A stretch of 64,000 nt of DNA from JAGLOK01 sp963677605. GTDB taxonomy: Bacteria > Bacillota > Clostridia > Christensenellales > UMGS416. The notes beneath the pieces were generated by a model. That model was not told the origin of the DNA and did no database searches. It saw only the letters and a program-made list of their open reading frames with translations. The stretch covers positions 1,178,001 through 1,242,000 of the forward strand of contig CAXXDX010000006.1 in NCBI GenBank assembly GCA_963677605.2. The letters are read 5' to 3'. Positions 16,037 to 28,652 of the stretch are shown here, in pieces; position 1 is the first letter of the stretch, and each line of letters begins with the position of its first letter. Position numbers and translations under genes: made by a program.

Positions 16037-18112
16037 TTAATTTTCTTTTTGCCCTAACAGTTTTTCAGCTACGCTCTTTGGCACAGCTGCGAAGTGCGAG
16101 AACTGCATTGAGAAGTTTCCGCGCCCCTGTGTCTGGCTGCGAAGGCTTGTCGCATATCCAAACATTTCCGAAAGCGGTACGCTTGCGCGCACAACCTGCG
16201 ATCCAGCGACCATATCCATGCCGTCGATGTGTCCGCGCCTTGAGTTAAGCGAACCCATAACATCGCCAAGATATTCGTCCGGGATAACAACTTCCACTTT
16301 CATAACCGGCTCCATAAGCACTGGGCCTGCTTTTTTGGCAGCTTCCCTGAAAGCCATAGATCCAGCCACTTTGAATGCTACTTCCGATGAGTCAACATCA
16401 TGATAGCTTCCGTCATGTAATGTAGCTCTGAAGTCAACAACTTCATATCCGCCCAAAGGTCCGTTTGCAGCGGCCTCTTTAATTCCCTGTCCGACTGCCG
16501 AAATGAATTCTCTCGGGATAACACCGCCAACGATGGCATCCACAAATTCAACTCCGCTGCCCGGCTCAAGGGGTTCGAGGTCAATAACTGCATGTCCGTA
16601 TTGTCCGTGTCCGCCTGTCTGGCGCACAAACTTACCTTCTGCAGTAACTTTCTTTGTAACAGATTCTCTGTAGCTAACCTGAGGTCTTCCGACATCAGCT
16701 TCCACTTTGAATTCACGAAGCAGGCGGTCAACTATTATCTCAAGGTGCAATTCTCCCATTCCGGCGATAATTGTCTGTCCTGTTTCCTGATCAGTGTATG
16801 TTTTAAATGTCGGATCTTCTTCAGCAAGTCTTATAAGTGCCATAGTCATCTTTTCCTGGCCTGCTTTTGTCTTAGGTTCGATAGCAACCTTTATAACAGG
16901 ATCAGGGAATTCCATAGATTCAAGCACTATAGGCATTCCGGGGTTACAGATAGTGTCACCTGTCTGTGTGTTTTTAAGACCAACCGCAGCAACAATGTCG
17001 CCTGCGTATATATCTTCGATGTCTTCCCTAGAGTTTGCGTGCATCTGAAGAATACGGCCTATTCTTTCCTTCTTGCCGGTTGTTGTGTTTAATATAGTGT
17101 CGCCCTTTTTGAGCTTTCCTGAGTAAACACGCATAAATACAAGCTTACCCACATATGGGTCTGCCATAACTTTGAATGCAAGAGCTGCAAAAGGCTCGCT
17201 GTCTGATGAAGGTCTCTCCTCTTCTTTTTCCGAATTGGGATGTATGCCTTTAATGGCAGGTACGTCAACCGGTGAAGGAAGATAGTCAACCATTGCATCA
17301 AGCAAGAGCTGAACGCCTTTGTTTTTGTATGATGTTCCGCATAATACGGGAATCATTTCGCCTGCGATAGCAGCATCGCGGATTCCTTCTTTGAGCTCAT
17401 CTTCAGTCAAATCGCCTTCTTCAAGGAATTTTTCTAAAAGCTCTTCATGAGAAAGCGCTATTGCTTCTACCATTGCAAGACGGTACTCTTCAGCCTGCTC
17501 TTTATATTCTTCCGGAATTTCTTCCATGTTAATTTTTGTTCCAAGGTCATCGCCATATGTGAAAGCCTTCATCTTGACGAGGTCAATGATGCCTGCGAAG
17601 TTTTCTTCAGCGCCTATAGGAAGCTGCAGCGGAACCGCGTTAGCTCTAAGGCGTTCTTTCATCATGTCAACGACTCTGAAAAAGTCCGCTCCCAGTATAT
17701 CCATCTTATTTACATAAGCAATTCTGGGAACTCCATATTTATCTGCTTGGCGCCATACAGTTTCGCTCTGGGGTTCAACACCACCTTTTGCGCAAAAAAC
17801 TGCAACAGCACCATCCAATACTCTAAGAGAACGCTCAACTTCCACCGTGAAATCAACGTGCCCGGGTGTGTCTATAATGTTTATCTGATGTTCACGCCAC
17901 ATAGCAGTTGTTGCGGCAGATGTGATTGTTATCCCGCGTTCCTGCTCCTGCTCCATCCAGTCCATTGTTGCTCCGCCTTCGTGAACCTCACCCATGCGGT
18001 GCAATTTTCCTGTATAAAACAGTATGCGCTCTGTCGTAGTCGTTTTTCCGGCATCAATATGAGCCATGATTCCGACGTTACGGGTATTTTCTAATGATAC
18101 TTTTCTCGGCAT
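16037..18112 (-). CDS. fusA: Elongation factor G
   Basis: EF-G (691 aa) drives translocation. G-domain motifs are AHIDAGKTTTTERI, DTPGHVDFTVEVERSLRVLD and NKMDILGADFF. Domain IV contains SYRESVTKKVTAEGKFVRQT, and the C-terminal domains are complete. GELHLEIIVDRLLREFKV, a fusidic-acid contact region, looks wild type. 38 bases separate it from tuf with no terminator. Confidence 0.99.
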   Translation of the reverse strand: MPRKVSLENTRNVGIMAHIDAGKTTTTERILFYTGKLHRMGEVHEGGATMDWMEQEQERGITITSAATTAMWREHQINIIDTPGHVDFTVEVERSLRVLDGAVAVFCAKGGVEPQSETVWRQADKYGVPRIAYVNKMDILGADFFRVVDMMKERLRANAVPLQLPIGAEENFAGIIDLVKMKAFTYGDDLGTKINMEEIPEEYKEQAEEYRLAMVEAIALSHEELLEKFLEEGDLTEDELKEGIRDAAIAGEMIPVLCGTSYKNKGVQLLLDAMVDYLPSPVDVPAIKGIHPNSEKEEERPSSDSEPFAALAFKVMADPYVGKLVFMRVYSGKLKKGDTILNTTTGKKERIGRILQMHANSREDIEDIYAGDIVAAVGLKNTQTGDTICNPGMPIVLESMEFPDPVIKVAIEPKTKAGQEKMTMALIRLAEEDPTFKTYTDQETGQTIIAGMGELHLEIIVDRLLREFKVEADVGRPQVSYRESVTKKVTAEGKFVRQTGGHGQYGHAVIDLEPLEPGSGVEFVDAIVGGVIPREFISAVGQGIKEAAANGPLGGYEVVDFRATLHDGSYHDVDSSEVAFKVAGSMAFREAAKKAGPVLMEPVMKVEVVIPDEYLGDVMGSLNSRRGHIDGMDMVAGSQVVRASVPLSEMFGYATSLRSQTQGRGNFSMQFSHFAAVPKSVAEKLLGQKEN

Positions 18113-18152
18113 TAGTGCGTCCTCCTTTCCTTAAATTCAACCATTTTGTTTA

Positions 18153-18623
18153 TTACCACCTATAATGAGCAAATGCTTTATTTGCTTCAGCCATGCGGTG
18201 CACGTCTTCACGGCGTTTTACAGCGCCGCCTTCACCGTTTGATGCAGCCAAAATTTCATTAGCCAAACGGTCTTTCATTGTGCGTTCGCCACGCTTTCTT
18301 GAAAATTCCACTAACCAGCGGATTCCAAGAGCCTGACGTCTCACAGGCCTTACTTCTGTCGGTACCTGATAGGTAGCACCACCCACTCTGCGGGCTTTAA
18401 CTTCCAATACAGGCATTATGTTGTTCATTGCTTCTTCAAATACTTCAACCGCTTCTTTACCGGTTTTTTCAGCTATTTGAGAGAAAGCATCATATACTAT
18501 TTTCTGGGCCGTTCCGCGCTTGCCCCCAATCATAATCATGTTGATTAGTTTTGTTACCACAACACTATCATACATCGGATCAGGCAGAACTTCCCGCTTA
18601 GTAACTCCTCCACGCCTTGGCAT
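18153..18623 (-). CDS. rpsG: 30S ribosomal protein S7
   Basis: S7 (156 aa) nucleates the 30S head. MPRRGGVTKREVLPDPMYDS, RVGGATYQVPTEVRPVRRQA and AEANKAFAHYRW are diagnostic. It lies between rpsL and fusA as in all str operons. Confidence 0.99.
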   Translation of the reverse strand: MPRRGGVTKREVLPDPMYDSVVVTKLINMIMIGGKRGTAQKIVYDAFSQIAEKTGKEAVEVFEEAMNNIMPVLEVKARRVGGATYQVPTEVRPVRRQALGIRWLVEFSRKRGERTMKDRLANEILAASNGEGGAVKRREDVHRMAEANKAFAHYRW

Positions 18624-18698
18624 GTAGTCCTCCTTTATGTCGGGTCACAGCATTAAGCTGTAATTGTCTGAAATTTTATTTATACTATATAAGTATAA

Positions 18699-19070
18699 TT
18701 ATTTAGGGCGCTTAGCGCCATAACGCGAACGGGCCTGCCTGCGGCCGTCAACACCTGCAGTATCAAGTGTTCCGCGAACTATATGATAACGAACACCGGG
18801 CAAGTCACGTACACGTCCGCCACGGATAAGAACAACTGAGTGCTCCTGAAGGTTATGTCCCACTCCTGGGATAATAGCATTACCTTCAATGCCGTTTGTA
18901 AGGCGAACCCTTGCAACTTTTCTCAAAGCTGAGTTAGGCTTTTTTGGTGTAAGTGTGCTAACCGATAAGCAAACTCCGCGTCTCTGGGGATTAGCCTGAA
19001 GAATTGGTGATTTGCTTTTTTTCGTTTTTACATTTCTACCTTGCTTAATTATCTGATTAATCGTTGGCAT
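18699..19070 (-). CDS. rpsL: 30S ribosomal protein S12 with Arg at the K88 position
   Basis: S12 controls decoding accuracy. I use the ATG at 19,070 (MPTINQIIKQGRN), the universal S12 start; an in-frame GTG at 19,085 overlaps the Shine-Dalgarno. LTPKKPNSALRKVARVRLTN has the usual Lys near position 43. The second streptomycin-contact loop reads GGRVRDLPGVRYH (codon at 18,807-18,809), with Arg where E. coli, Bacillus and Mycobacterium have Lys88. K88R is a classic streptomycin-resistance change elsewhere. Confidence 0.98.
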   Translation of the reverse strand: MPTINQIIKQGRNVKTKKSKSPILQANPQRRGVCLSVSTLTPKKPNSALRKVARVRLTNGIEGNAIIPGVGHNLQEHSVVLIRGGRVRDLPGVRYHIVRGTLDTAGVDGRRQARSRYGAKRPK

Positions 19071-19130
19071 ACTTTTTCCACGCACCTCCTTATTAATATT
19101 TGATATATAAATTCCCTCAACCCTAGGGAA

Positions 19131-19373
19131 CTATTTTAAAACTCCCGCCGTAGCGGCTCCCACGTCAATCGCGCAGGCCTGTCCCAACTCATTCATAGAA
19201 AAACCGTCTTCATACTCAGTGCCGTATTTGCTGCACGCCGAAATAATCTTCTGTCTTAACACTTCGTCGACATCGGATGCGATATAAATCTTTTTAAAAA
19301 TATCGCTGCCTATCCCTTTGAGTACTTGTTTTAATCCAACTATCCGTTTATCGGGGTCAGCCAGATCTTGCAT
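19131..19373 (-). CDS. L7Ae-family K-turn-binding protein
   Basis: An 80-aa protein of the L7Ae/L30e fold (YbxF/YlxQ group), which binds kink-turn RNA. LKQVLKGIGSDIFKKIYIAS and SDVDEVLRQKIISACSKYGT give the alpha-beta core, and GQACAIDVGAATAGVL is the conserved end (typically G-ACGIDVGAA-A). Its place between rpoC and rpsL is the conserved Gram-positive one. GGAGATGG precedes the ATG. Confidence 0.9.
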   Translation of the reverse strand: MQDLADPDKRIVGLKQVLKGIGSDIFKKIYIASDVDEVLRQKIISACSKYGTEYEDGFSMNELGQACAIDVGAATAGVLK

Positions 19374-19457
19374 TTGTTAACCATCTCCTATAAATATACA
19401 CTGTTTCTTACATGCTGTATATCCAGTCACATTTCTTCAAACATACTCCTTGCTTTG

Positions 19458-19630
19458 AAGACCATGTTTTTTTACATGCTTGTGTATTCAAACAAGCAAT
19501 AATTTTTAATTTTGCTTACGTATCCAGTCAAACAAGCAATAATTTTTAATTTTGCTTGCGTATCTTATAAAGCCTTTTTTAAATACACACCATATTTTTA
19601 AGACCGAGTTTTTTACATGCTTGTGTATTC
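19458..19630 (-). repeat. B-A-A-B direct repeat block in the str operon leader
   Basis: The 320-base gap between rpoC and the L7Ae gene holds two pairs of repeats. A (TCAAACAAGCAATAATTTTT, continuing to 30 bases) occurs at 19,488-19,517 and 19,528-19,557, 40 bases apart; each copy forms a hairpin with arms CAAGCAA/TTGCTTG. B (AAGACC...TTTTACATGCTTGTG) occurs at 19,458-19,489 and 19,600-19,630, outside the A pair. The outer B copy includes the promoter -10 region. All of it would be transcribed as leader of L7Ae-rpsL. Confidence 0.85.
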
Positions 19631-19655
19631 TATCATTTAGCCTTTTGCGTGTCAA
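19627..19655 (-). promoter_or_regulatory. Promoter of L7Ae-rpsL-rpsG-fusA-tuf
   Basis: Minus-strand TTGACA (19,650-19,655), 17-base spacer, TAGAAT (19,627-19,632), about 40 bases beyond the rpoC stop. It would give a ~250-base leader made largely of the repeat block. Confidence 0.8.
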
Positions 19656-19693
19656 CCGTTTTTAGGCTATTTTACTAAGCTTTTAAAGACGCC

Positions 19694-23272
<3,579 letters not shown>

Positions 23273-23327
23273 GGACTTTGCCTCCTTTCAAATATCGAAA
23301 AAGTTAAAATCTTTTATTTACCGGTTG

Positions 23328-26300
23328 TTAGTCTTCGTCAGAGATATCGTCAGACTCAAAATCATCGTTGTCGTCAAGCATCTCTTCCATGTCCAAGTCG
23401 TCAAGGCTTGTGAGGTCTTCCAAATCATCAAGCTCGAATTCTTCAAATGATTCCTCGATGGTGTTTTCAGAATCATCGCTTGTTTCCTCGCCTTCAATGT
23501 TAACATTGAGAAGGTCAGGGCTGAAGTCTTCAAAGTCAGACTCGCGAAGCTGTATCTCGCCTTTTTCTTCGCTTAAGATTGATACATCAAGCGACAGTGA
23601 ACGCATTTCCATGATAAGAACCTTAAAGCTTTCCGGAATACCCGGTTCAGGGATGTTTTCACCCTTAACTATGGATTCATATGTTTTAACGCGTCCTACG
23701 ACGTCATCGGATTTTACTGTAAGTATTTCCTGAAGCGTGTGTGCTGCGCCGTATGCTTCAAGCGCCCAAACTTCCATCTCTCCGAAACGCTGTCCGCCGA
23801 ACTGAGCTTTACCACCCAACGGCTGCTGAGTAACAAGCGAGTAAGGGCCGGTTGAGCGTGCGTGAATCTTGTCGTCAACCAAGTGGATAAGTTTAAGCAT
23901 ATACATATAACCGACTGTTACGGGATTATCAAACTGTCGTCCCGTGCGTCCGTCATAAAGCACTGTTTTTCCGTCTGTGCGAAGGCCTGCCTGTCCAAAC
24001 AGCTCAATAATGTCATCCTCATGCGCTCCGTCGAAAACAGGAGTTGCGATATGCCATCCGTTCTGCTTAGCGATAAGCCCAAGGTGGACTTCCAATACCT
24101 GTCCGATGTTCATACGAGAAGGAACACCCAACGGGTTAAGGCAGATTTCAAGCGGTGTGCCGTCCGGTAAGAACGGCATGTCTTCTTCAGGAAGTATTCT
24201 TGAAACAACACCTTTGTTTCCGTGGCGTCCGGCCATTTTATCGCCGACCGAGATTTTTCTGCGCTGTGCGATATATACGCGAACCATTTCGTTTACGCCT
24301 GTTGACATTTCGTCATGGTTTTCGCGGGTAAATGTTTTAACGTCTACTACTATACCGGCTGCACCGTGGGGCACGCGCAATGATGTATCGCGGACTTCGC
24401 GGACTTTCTCGCCGAATATTGCACGAAGAAGTCTTTCTTCTGGGTTAAGCTCTGTTTCTCCTTTTGGAGTAACTTTACCAACCAATATATCGCCAGGCTC
24501 AACTTCAGCACCGATTCGAACTATTCCGCGCTCATCAAGCTCGGAAAGAACGTCTTCGCCGACATTTGGTATTTCCCTTGTGATTTCTTCAGCACCGAGT
24601 TTTGTATCTCTAGCTTCGCATTCATATTCTTCTATATGGATTGATGTAAATACATCGTCTTTTACCAGTTTTTCTGATATCAGGATAGCATCCTCGAAGT
24701 TATATCCTTCCCATGTCATAAATCCGACAAGGATGTTTCGTCCGAGAGCAAGCTCTCCCATGTCGGTTGACGGGCCGTCGGCTATAATATCGCCAGCTTT
24801 AACCTTTTCGCCTTCTTTAACAAGAGGATGCTGGTTAATGCATGTTCCCTGATTGCTTCGCGTAAACTTATGAAGTTTGTATGAGTCAAGCTCGCCGCTA
24901 TTTTGTTTTATAACAATTTCAGAAGCAGAAACTTTCTCAACTGTTCCTTCGTTTTTAGTGATAGCCAACACTCCGCTGTCATATGCAGCCTTGCACTCCA
25001 TGCCTGTTCCGATGTACGGAGCCTGTGGGCATAAAAGCGGCACCGACTGCCTCTGCATGTTCGATCCCATCAATGCGCGGTTGGCGTCATCGTTTTCAAG
25101 GAAAGGAATCATCGCTGTAGCAACCGATACAACCTGCTTGGGAGAAACGTCCATGTAGTCAACCGATGTTGAACGCACTTCCATGATTTCACCGTACACA
25201 CGGGCAGCAATATATTCGTTTGCAAATTCGTTTTTAGCAGTCAGAGGCTCATTCGCCTGGGCGATAATGTATCTGTCCTCTTCGTCTGCAGTCATATATT
25301 CAACTTCGCCTGTAACAACACCTGTTTCTTTGTCCACAAGTCTGTAAGGAGTTTCGATGAAGCCGTATTTGTTTGTTCTTGAGTAGATCGCAAGCGAGCC
25401 GATAAGGCCGATGTTCGGTCCTTCAGGAGTTTCTATCGGGCACATGCGTCCATAGTGTGAGTGATGGACGTCACGAACATCAAATGATGCGCGGTCGCGG
25501 TTAAGTCCGCCGGGGCCGAGTGCTGAAAGCCTTCTTTTGTTTGTAAGCTCTGCAAGCGGGTTGGTTTGATCCATAAAGTGTGACAGCTGCGAAGATCCGA
25601 AGAACTCTTTTATGGCAGCAGTTACAGGCCTTATGTTAATTAAAGCCTGAGGAGTCACATTTTCCATGTCCTGAATTGCCATTCTCTCTTTAACCACGCG
25701 CTCAAGCCTTGAAAGACCGATGCGGAACTGGTTTTGAAGAAGTTCGCCAACTGAGCGGAGTCTTCTGTTTCCGAGATGGTCGATATCATCGGATGTTCCG
25801 ATGCCTGAGAAAAGACCAAGGAAATATGAGAATGAAGCAGCGATGTCATCAGGATGCACATGGCGCGGAATCAAAACATTCTTGCTGTTTTTGATTTCTT
25901 CTGCGAGCGCTTCCGCGTCGTCTTCATATTCGCTGATTATTTCTTTTAATGTAGGATAATGAACTTTTTCATTGAGTCCGAGTTTTGATGAATCAAGCCC
26001 AAGCGGCTTTAGGTAATACTCGGGATCAACAAATCTGTTGCCCAATATTTTAACTTTTCTGCTTTCAAGTGCGATTGTTACACACTGCTTGCCCGAGTTT
26101 TCTATAAGCCTTGCAGTTTTTTTGTTAATCTTCTCGCCTTTTTTTGCAAGCACTTCGCCTGTGTTTTCATCAATAACATCTTCATCGGAAATTTTGCCTT
26201 CTATGCGGTTTGCAAGTGAAAGCTTTTTGTTAAACTTATATCTTCCGACGCGCGCAAGGTCATATCTTCTTGCGTCAAAGAAAAGAGATGAAATGAGCGA

Positions 26301-27068
26301 CTGTGCGCTTTCCACCGTCGGCGGTTCGCCCGGACGCAGACGCTTGTAGATTTCAAGCAGTCCGCCTTCGGTTGTCTTTGAAGCGTCTTTTTCCATTGTA
26401 AGCGACAAACGTTCATCTTCACCGAAAGTGTCGATTATCTGAGCGTCAGTGCCATATCCCAAAGAGCGCAGCAAAACTGTGGCAGGAAGTTTCCTTGTCC
26501 TGTCAACACGAACCCATAATATATTATTATAGTCGCTTTCAAGCTCCAGCCATGCGCCGCGGTTTGGTATAAGGGTTGATGTGTGCATCGGGTTTCCGTT
26601 TTTGTCCAGACCGCTGCCGAAGATAACGCCGGGCGAGCGGACAAGCTGGGACACGATAACACGTTCGGCACCGTTTATGATAAATGTGCCTGTGTCTGTC
26701 ATAAGCGGGAAGTCACCCATAAAGACTTCCTGTTCTTTGACTTCCCCTGTTTCGCGGTTGATAAGGCGGACTTTAACCCTCATGGGCGCGGAGTATGTAA
26801 CATCGCGCTCCTTGCACTCTTCTACCGAGTACTTTGCGTTATCGTCGATCCTGTAGTCAACAAGCTCCAGTGAAAGCGTGTCTGAGTAGTCGTTGATTGG
26901 TGAAATGTCGTCAAGAACTTCGCGGAGTCCCGTTTCAAGAAAACGTTTGTAGCTGTCTTTTTGAACGGCTATCAAATCCGGCATTTCCAAAACTTCATCA
27001 ATCCTGGAAAAAGACATTCTGTTGCGTTTACCTGTTTGGACTTCGTTTACCCTAACTTCATGGGCCAT
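23328..27068 (-). CDS. rpoB: RNA polymerase beta subunit with variant rifampicin pocket
   Basis: Beta subunit (1246 aa from the ATG at 27,068; an in-frame GTG at 27,080 sits too close to AGGGG to be favoured). The rifampicin cluster I reads SSQLSHFMDQTNPLAELTNK then RRLSALGPGG: His (codon 25,578-25,580) at E. coli Q513 and Asn (25,539-25,541) at H526. Other motifs (RDVHHSHYGRMCPIETPEGP, GDKMAGRHGNKGVVSRILPE) are canonical. The C terminus has a long acidic tail of Asp/Glu. No rplJ-rplL lie upstream. Confidence 0.99.
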   Translation of the reverse strand: MAHEVRVNEVQTGKRNRMSFSRIDEVLEMPDLIAVQKDSYKRFLETGLREVLDDISPINDYSDTLSLELVDYRIDDNAKYSVEECKERDVTYSAPMRVKVRLINRETGEVKEQEVFMGDFPLMTDTGTFIINGAERVIVSQLVRSPGVIFGSGLDKNGNPMHTSTLIPNRGAWLELESDYNNILWVRVDRTRKLPATVLLRSLGYGTDAQIIDTFGEDERLSLTMEKDASKTTEGGLLEIYKRLRPGEPPTVESAQSLISSLFFDARRYDLARVGRYKFNKKLSLANRIEGKISDEDVIDENTGEVLAKKGEKINKKTARLIENSGKQCVTIALESRKVKILGNRFVDPEYYLKPLGLDSSKLGLNEKVHYPTLKEIISEYEDDAEALAEEIKNSKNVLIPRHVHPDDIAASFSYFLGLFSGIGTSDDIDHLGNRRLRSVGELLQNQFRIGLSRLERVVKERMAIQDMENVTPQALINIRPVTAAIKEFFGSSQLSHFMDQTNPLAELTNKRRLSALGPGGLNRDRASFDVRDVHHSHYGRMCPIETPEGPNIGLIGSLAIYSRTNKYGFIETPYRLVDKETGVVTGEVEYMTADEEDRYIIAQANEPLTAKNEFANEYIAARVYGEIMEVRSTSVDYMDVSPKQVVSVATAMIPFLENDDANRALMGSNMQRQSVPLLCPQAPYIGTGMECKAAYDSGVLAITKNEGTVEKVSASEIVIKQNSGELDSYKLHKFTRSNQGTCINQHPLVKEGEKVKAGDIIADGPSTDMGELALGRNILVGFMTWEGYNFEDAILISEKLVKDDVFTSIHIEEYECEARDTKLGAEEITREIPNVGEDVLSELDERGIVRIGAEVEPGDILVGKVTPKGETELNPEERLLRAIFGEKVREVRDTSLRVPHGAAGIVVDVKTFTRENHDEMSTGVNEMVRVYIAQRRKISVGDKMAGRHGNKGVVSRILPEEDMPFLPDGTPLEICLNPLGVPSRMNIGQVLEVHLGLIAKQNGWHIATPVFDGAHEDDIIELFGQAGLRTDGKTVLYDGRTGRQFDNPVTVGYMYMLKLIHLVDDKIHARSTGPYSLVTQQPLGGKAQFGGQRFGEMEVWALEAYGAAHTLQEILTVKSDDVVGRVKTYESIVKGENIPEPGIPESFKVLIMEMRSLSLDVSILSEEKGEIQLRESDFEDFSPDLLNVNIEGEETSDDSENTIEESFEEFELDDLEDLTSLDDLDMEEMLDDNDDFESDDISDED

Positions 27069-27080
27069 ATATCTATTCAC

Positions 27081-27262
27081 ACCCCTATATAAAAAATTGT
27101 ATTATACCAATAAAAATTTTGCCTTTACATGTAATTTACTAAGTGATAAAATCATGCTTAAAGCGTACTGCCCCCTACCCCCAATATCTGGGATGAAAGG
27201 GCAAAATATTGAGCTCTTTTTCCAAAGAGCGATAATACCGCATTCTAATAATCAATGCAATT
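27081..27262 (-). promoter_or_regulatory. 5' leader of rpoBC
   Basis: The ~180-base leader contains a hairpin with arms GCTCTTT/AAAGAGC (27,213-27,230), a G-rich run (GGGGGTAGGGGGC on the minus strand), and a second TATAAT (27,101-27,106) close to the gene without a clear -35. No intrinsic terminator with a U tract is evident. Confidence 0.45.
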
Positions 27263-27266
27263 TATT

Positions 27267-27295
27267 ATTATATCAAACGCACAAGTCCAAGTCAA
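27267..27295 (-). promoter_or_regulatory. Promoter of rpoBC
   Basis: Minus-strand TTGACT (27,290-27,295), 17-base spacer, TATAAT (27,267-27,272): a near-consensus sigma-A promoter about 200 bases from rpoB. Confidence 0.85.
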
Positions 27296-27360
27296 CGTTT
27301 TTTTACATACACTTTTTTATATAAGCAAACCTTTTATCTTTACACAATAATATATATCCA

Positions 27361-28635
27361 TTAATTGTCCGGATTAATTTCATGTCTTTTTAGCAGCTTA
27401 AAAAATGCAATCGCAAAAATCATACAAGCGCCTGCAATAAGTATAGAATATATCGGAACAAATCCGACAGACTCGGAAAGCTTTCCGAACAGATATGACA
27501 CAAACGCCAGAGGCATGGATATAATTCCTTCAACCGTCATGAACACAGGACGCTTTTTCATGTGAGTGGTTTCTGAAAAATATACGAAGTTAAGCATAAC
27601 GCCGGGAGTAATTACGCCTACCGCAAACGAAACTATTATATACACCAAAGTTGAAACATTGCTGCTTCCCACAACAGCTATCATAGCGGCTGCAGCAATA
27701 ATATTTAAGATCTGTACAGTGATTATCGCATTCCTGCTTCCGCTTATCTTAGCAACCTTTCCCCACAGAACTCCGCCGCCTATTCTTCCTATAATCTGTG
27801 CTATCAAAAGATATGACACAACCATATCGTCAAGATTGCCCACTTCTTTTACCGCAATAAGCGACAATAAAAGTGCGCTGTCGGTCACAATCCAGATAGT
27901 ACGCATCAGAAGATACCATCTGTAGTTTTTATCTTCCGACAGTATGCTTCGAATATTTTTAAATATTGCACTAAGTGGCATAGGGTTGCTGTCAACGCTG
28001 TGGTTTATGTCCCGCATTGAATAGAAAGTAAATCCCGATGATATCAAAAACACAAATCCCAGCAAAAACAAAAGTCCGTATTTATTGTTAAACTGCATAT
28101 GTGAACCTAACACCTGTTTTACGACAAAAGAACCGATAAAGGCTGCAACTCCTCCCCAAAACTCCCTTGCGCCTAAAAGCTCGCTTCTTCTTCTGGGGAG
28201 AATTGTTCTTGCAAAATGATCCTCAAAAACAGGCCACATCATTCCACCGCAAAACCATGAAACTGCAATTATTATAAACATTGTCGGAATAAGCACATTC
28301 TTCCCAACATCCAAAAACATCATTAATGCAAGAAAAAACCACCCCAGCCTTGCGATAAGATTGAGATTTCCCATAAATATAGGCTGCTTTTTAATGGTAT
28401 GTATCCTTGGAGCGTTTATTACCCTGCCCAGCTGCGAAAAAAATGACTGAAAAAACTGCGAAAGCCCGGCTAAGGCCACGCTTCCGGTCAAAGTATGTAT
28501 AAAAACAGACAGCACTGTAAATGCGTTTATATATTCAAAACCCGCGCGAAACAAAGTTCCGTTTACAGTTGAAAGCGTGAAATTTCTTTTATCCACTTCC
28601 TCTCGCGTATATACGGGAGTTATTTTATCTTTCAT
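27361..28635 (-). CDS. MFS transporter
   Basis: A 424-aa polytopic protein with about 12 hydrophobic segments. An early loop has RVINAPRIHTIKKQPIFMGN and the mid-region LPRRRSELLGAREFWGG, resembling the basic cytosolic loops of MFS carriers. Substrate not predictable. AGAGG precedes the start, and it follows the Cys-cluster gene by 17 bases on the same strand, probably co-transcribed with it. Confidence 0.75.
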   Translation of the reverse strand: MKDKITPVYTREEVDKRNFTLSTVNGTLFRAGFEYINAFTVLSVFIHTLTGSVALAGLSQFFQSFFSQLGRVINAPRIHTIKKQPIFMGNLNLIARLGWFFLALMMFLDVGKNVLIPTMFIIIAVSWFCGGMMWPVFEDHFARTILPRRRSELLGAREFWGGVAAFIGSFVVKQVLGSHMQFNNKYGLLFLLGFVFLISSGFTFYSMRDINHSVDSNPMPLSAIFKNIRSILSEDKNYRWYLLMRTIWIVTDSALLLSLIAVKEVGNLDDMVVSYLLIAQIIGRIGGGVLWGKVAKISGSRNAIITVQILNIIAAAAMIAVVGSSNVSTLVYIIVSFAVGVITPGVMLNFVYFSETTHMKKRPVFMTVEGIISMPLAFVSYLFGKLSESVGFVPIYSILIAGACMIFAIAFFKLLKRHEINPDN

Positions 28636-28652
28636 AAATACCTCTTAATGTA

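Noticed and set aside
19488..19557. Two spaced direct repeats resembling a CRISPR fragment
   Set aside because: Only two copies, the intervening 10 bases are too short for a spacer, and the units are AT-rich hairpins within a promoter leader. No cas genes.
23977..24852. 291-codon plus-strand frame inside rpoB
   Set aside because: Ser/Pro/Thr-rich translation typical of the reverse of a coding gene; no start context.
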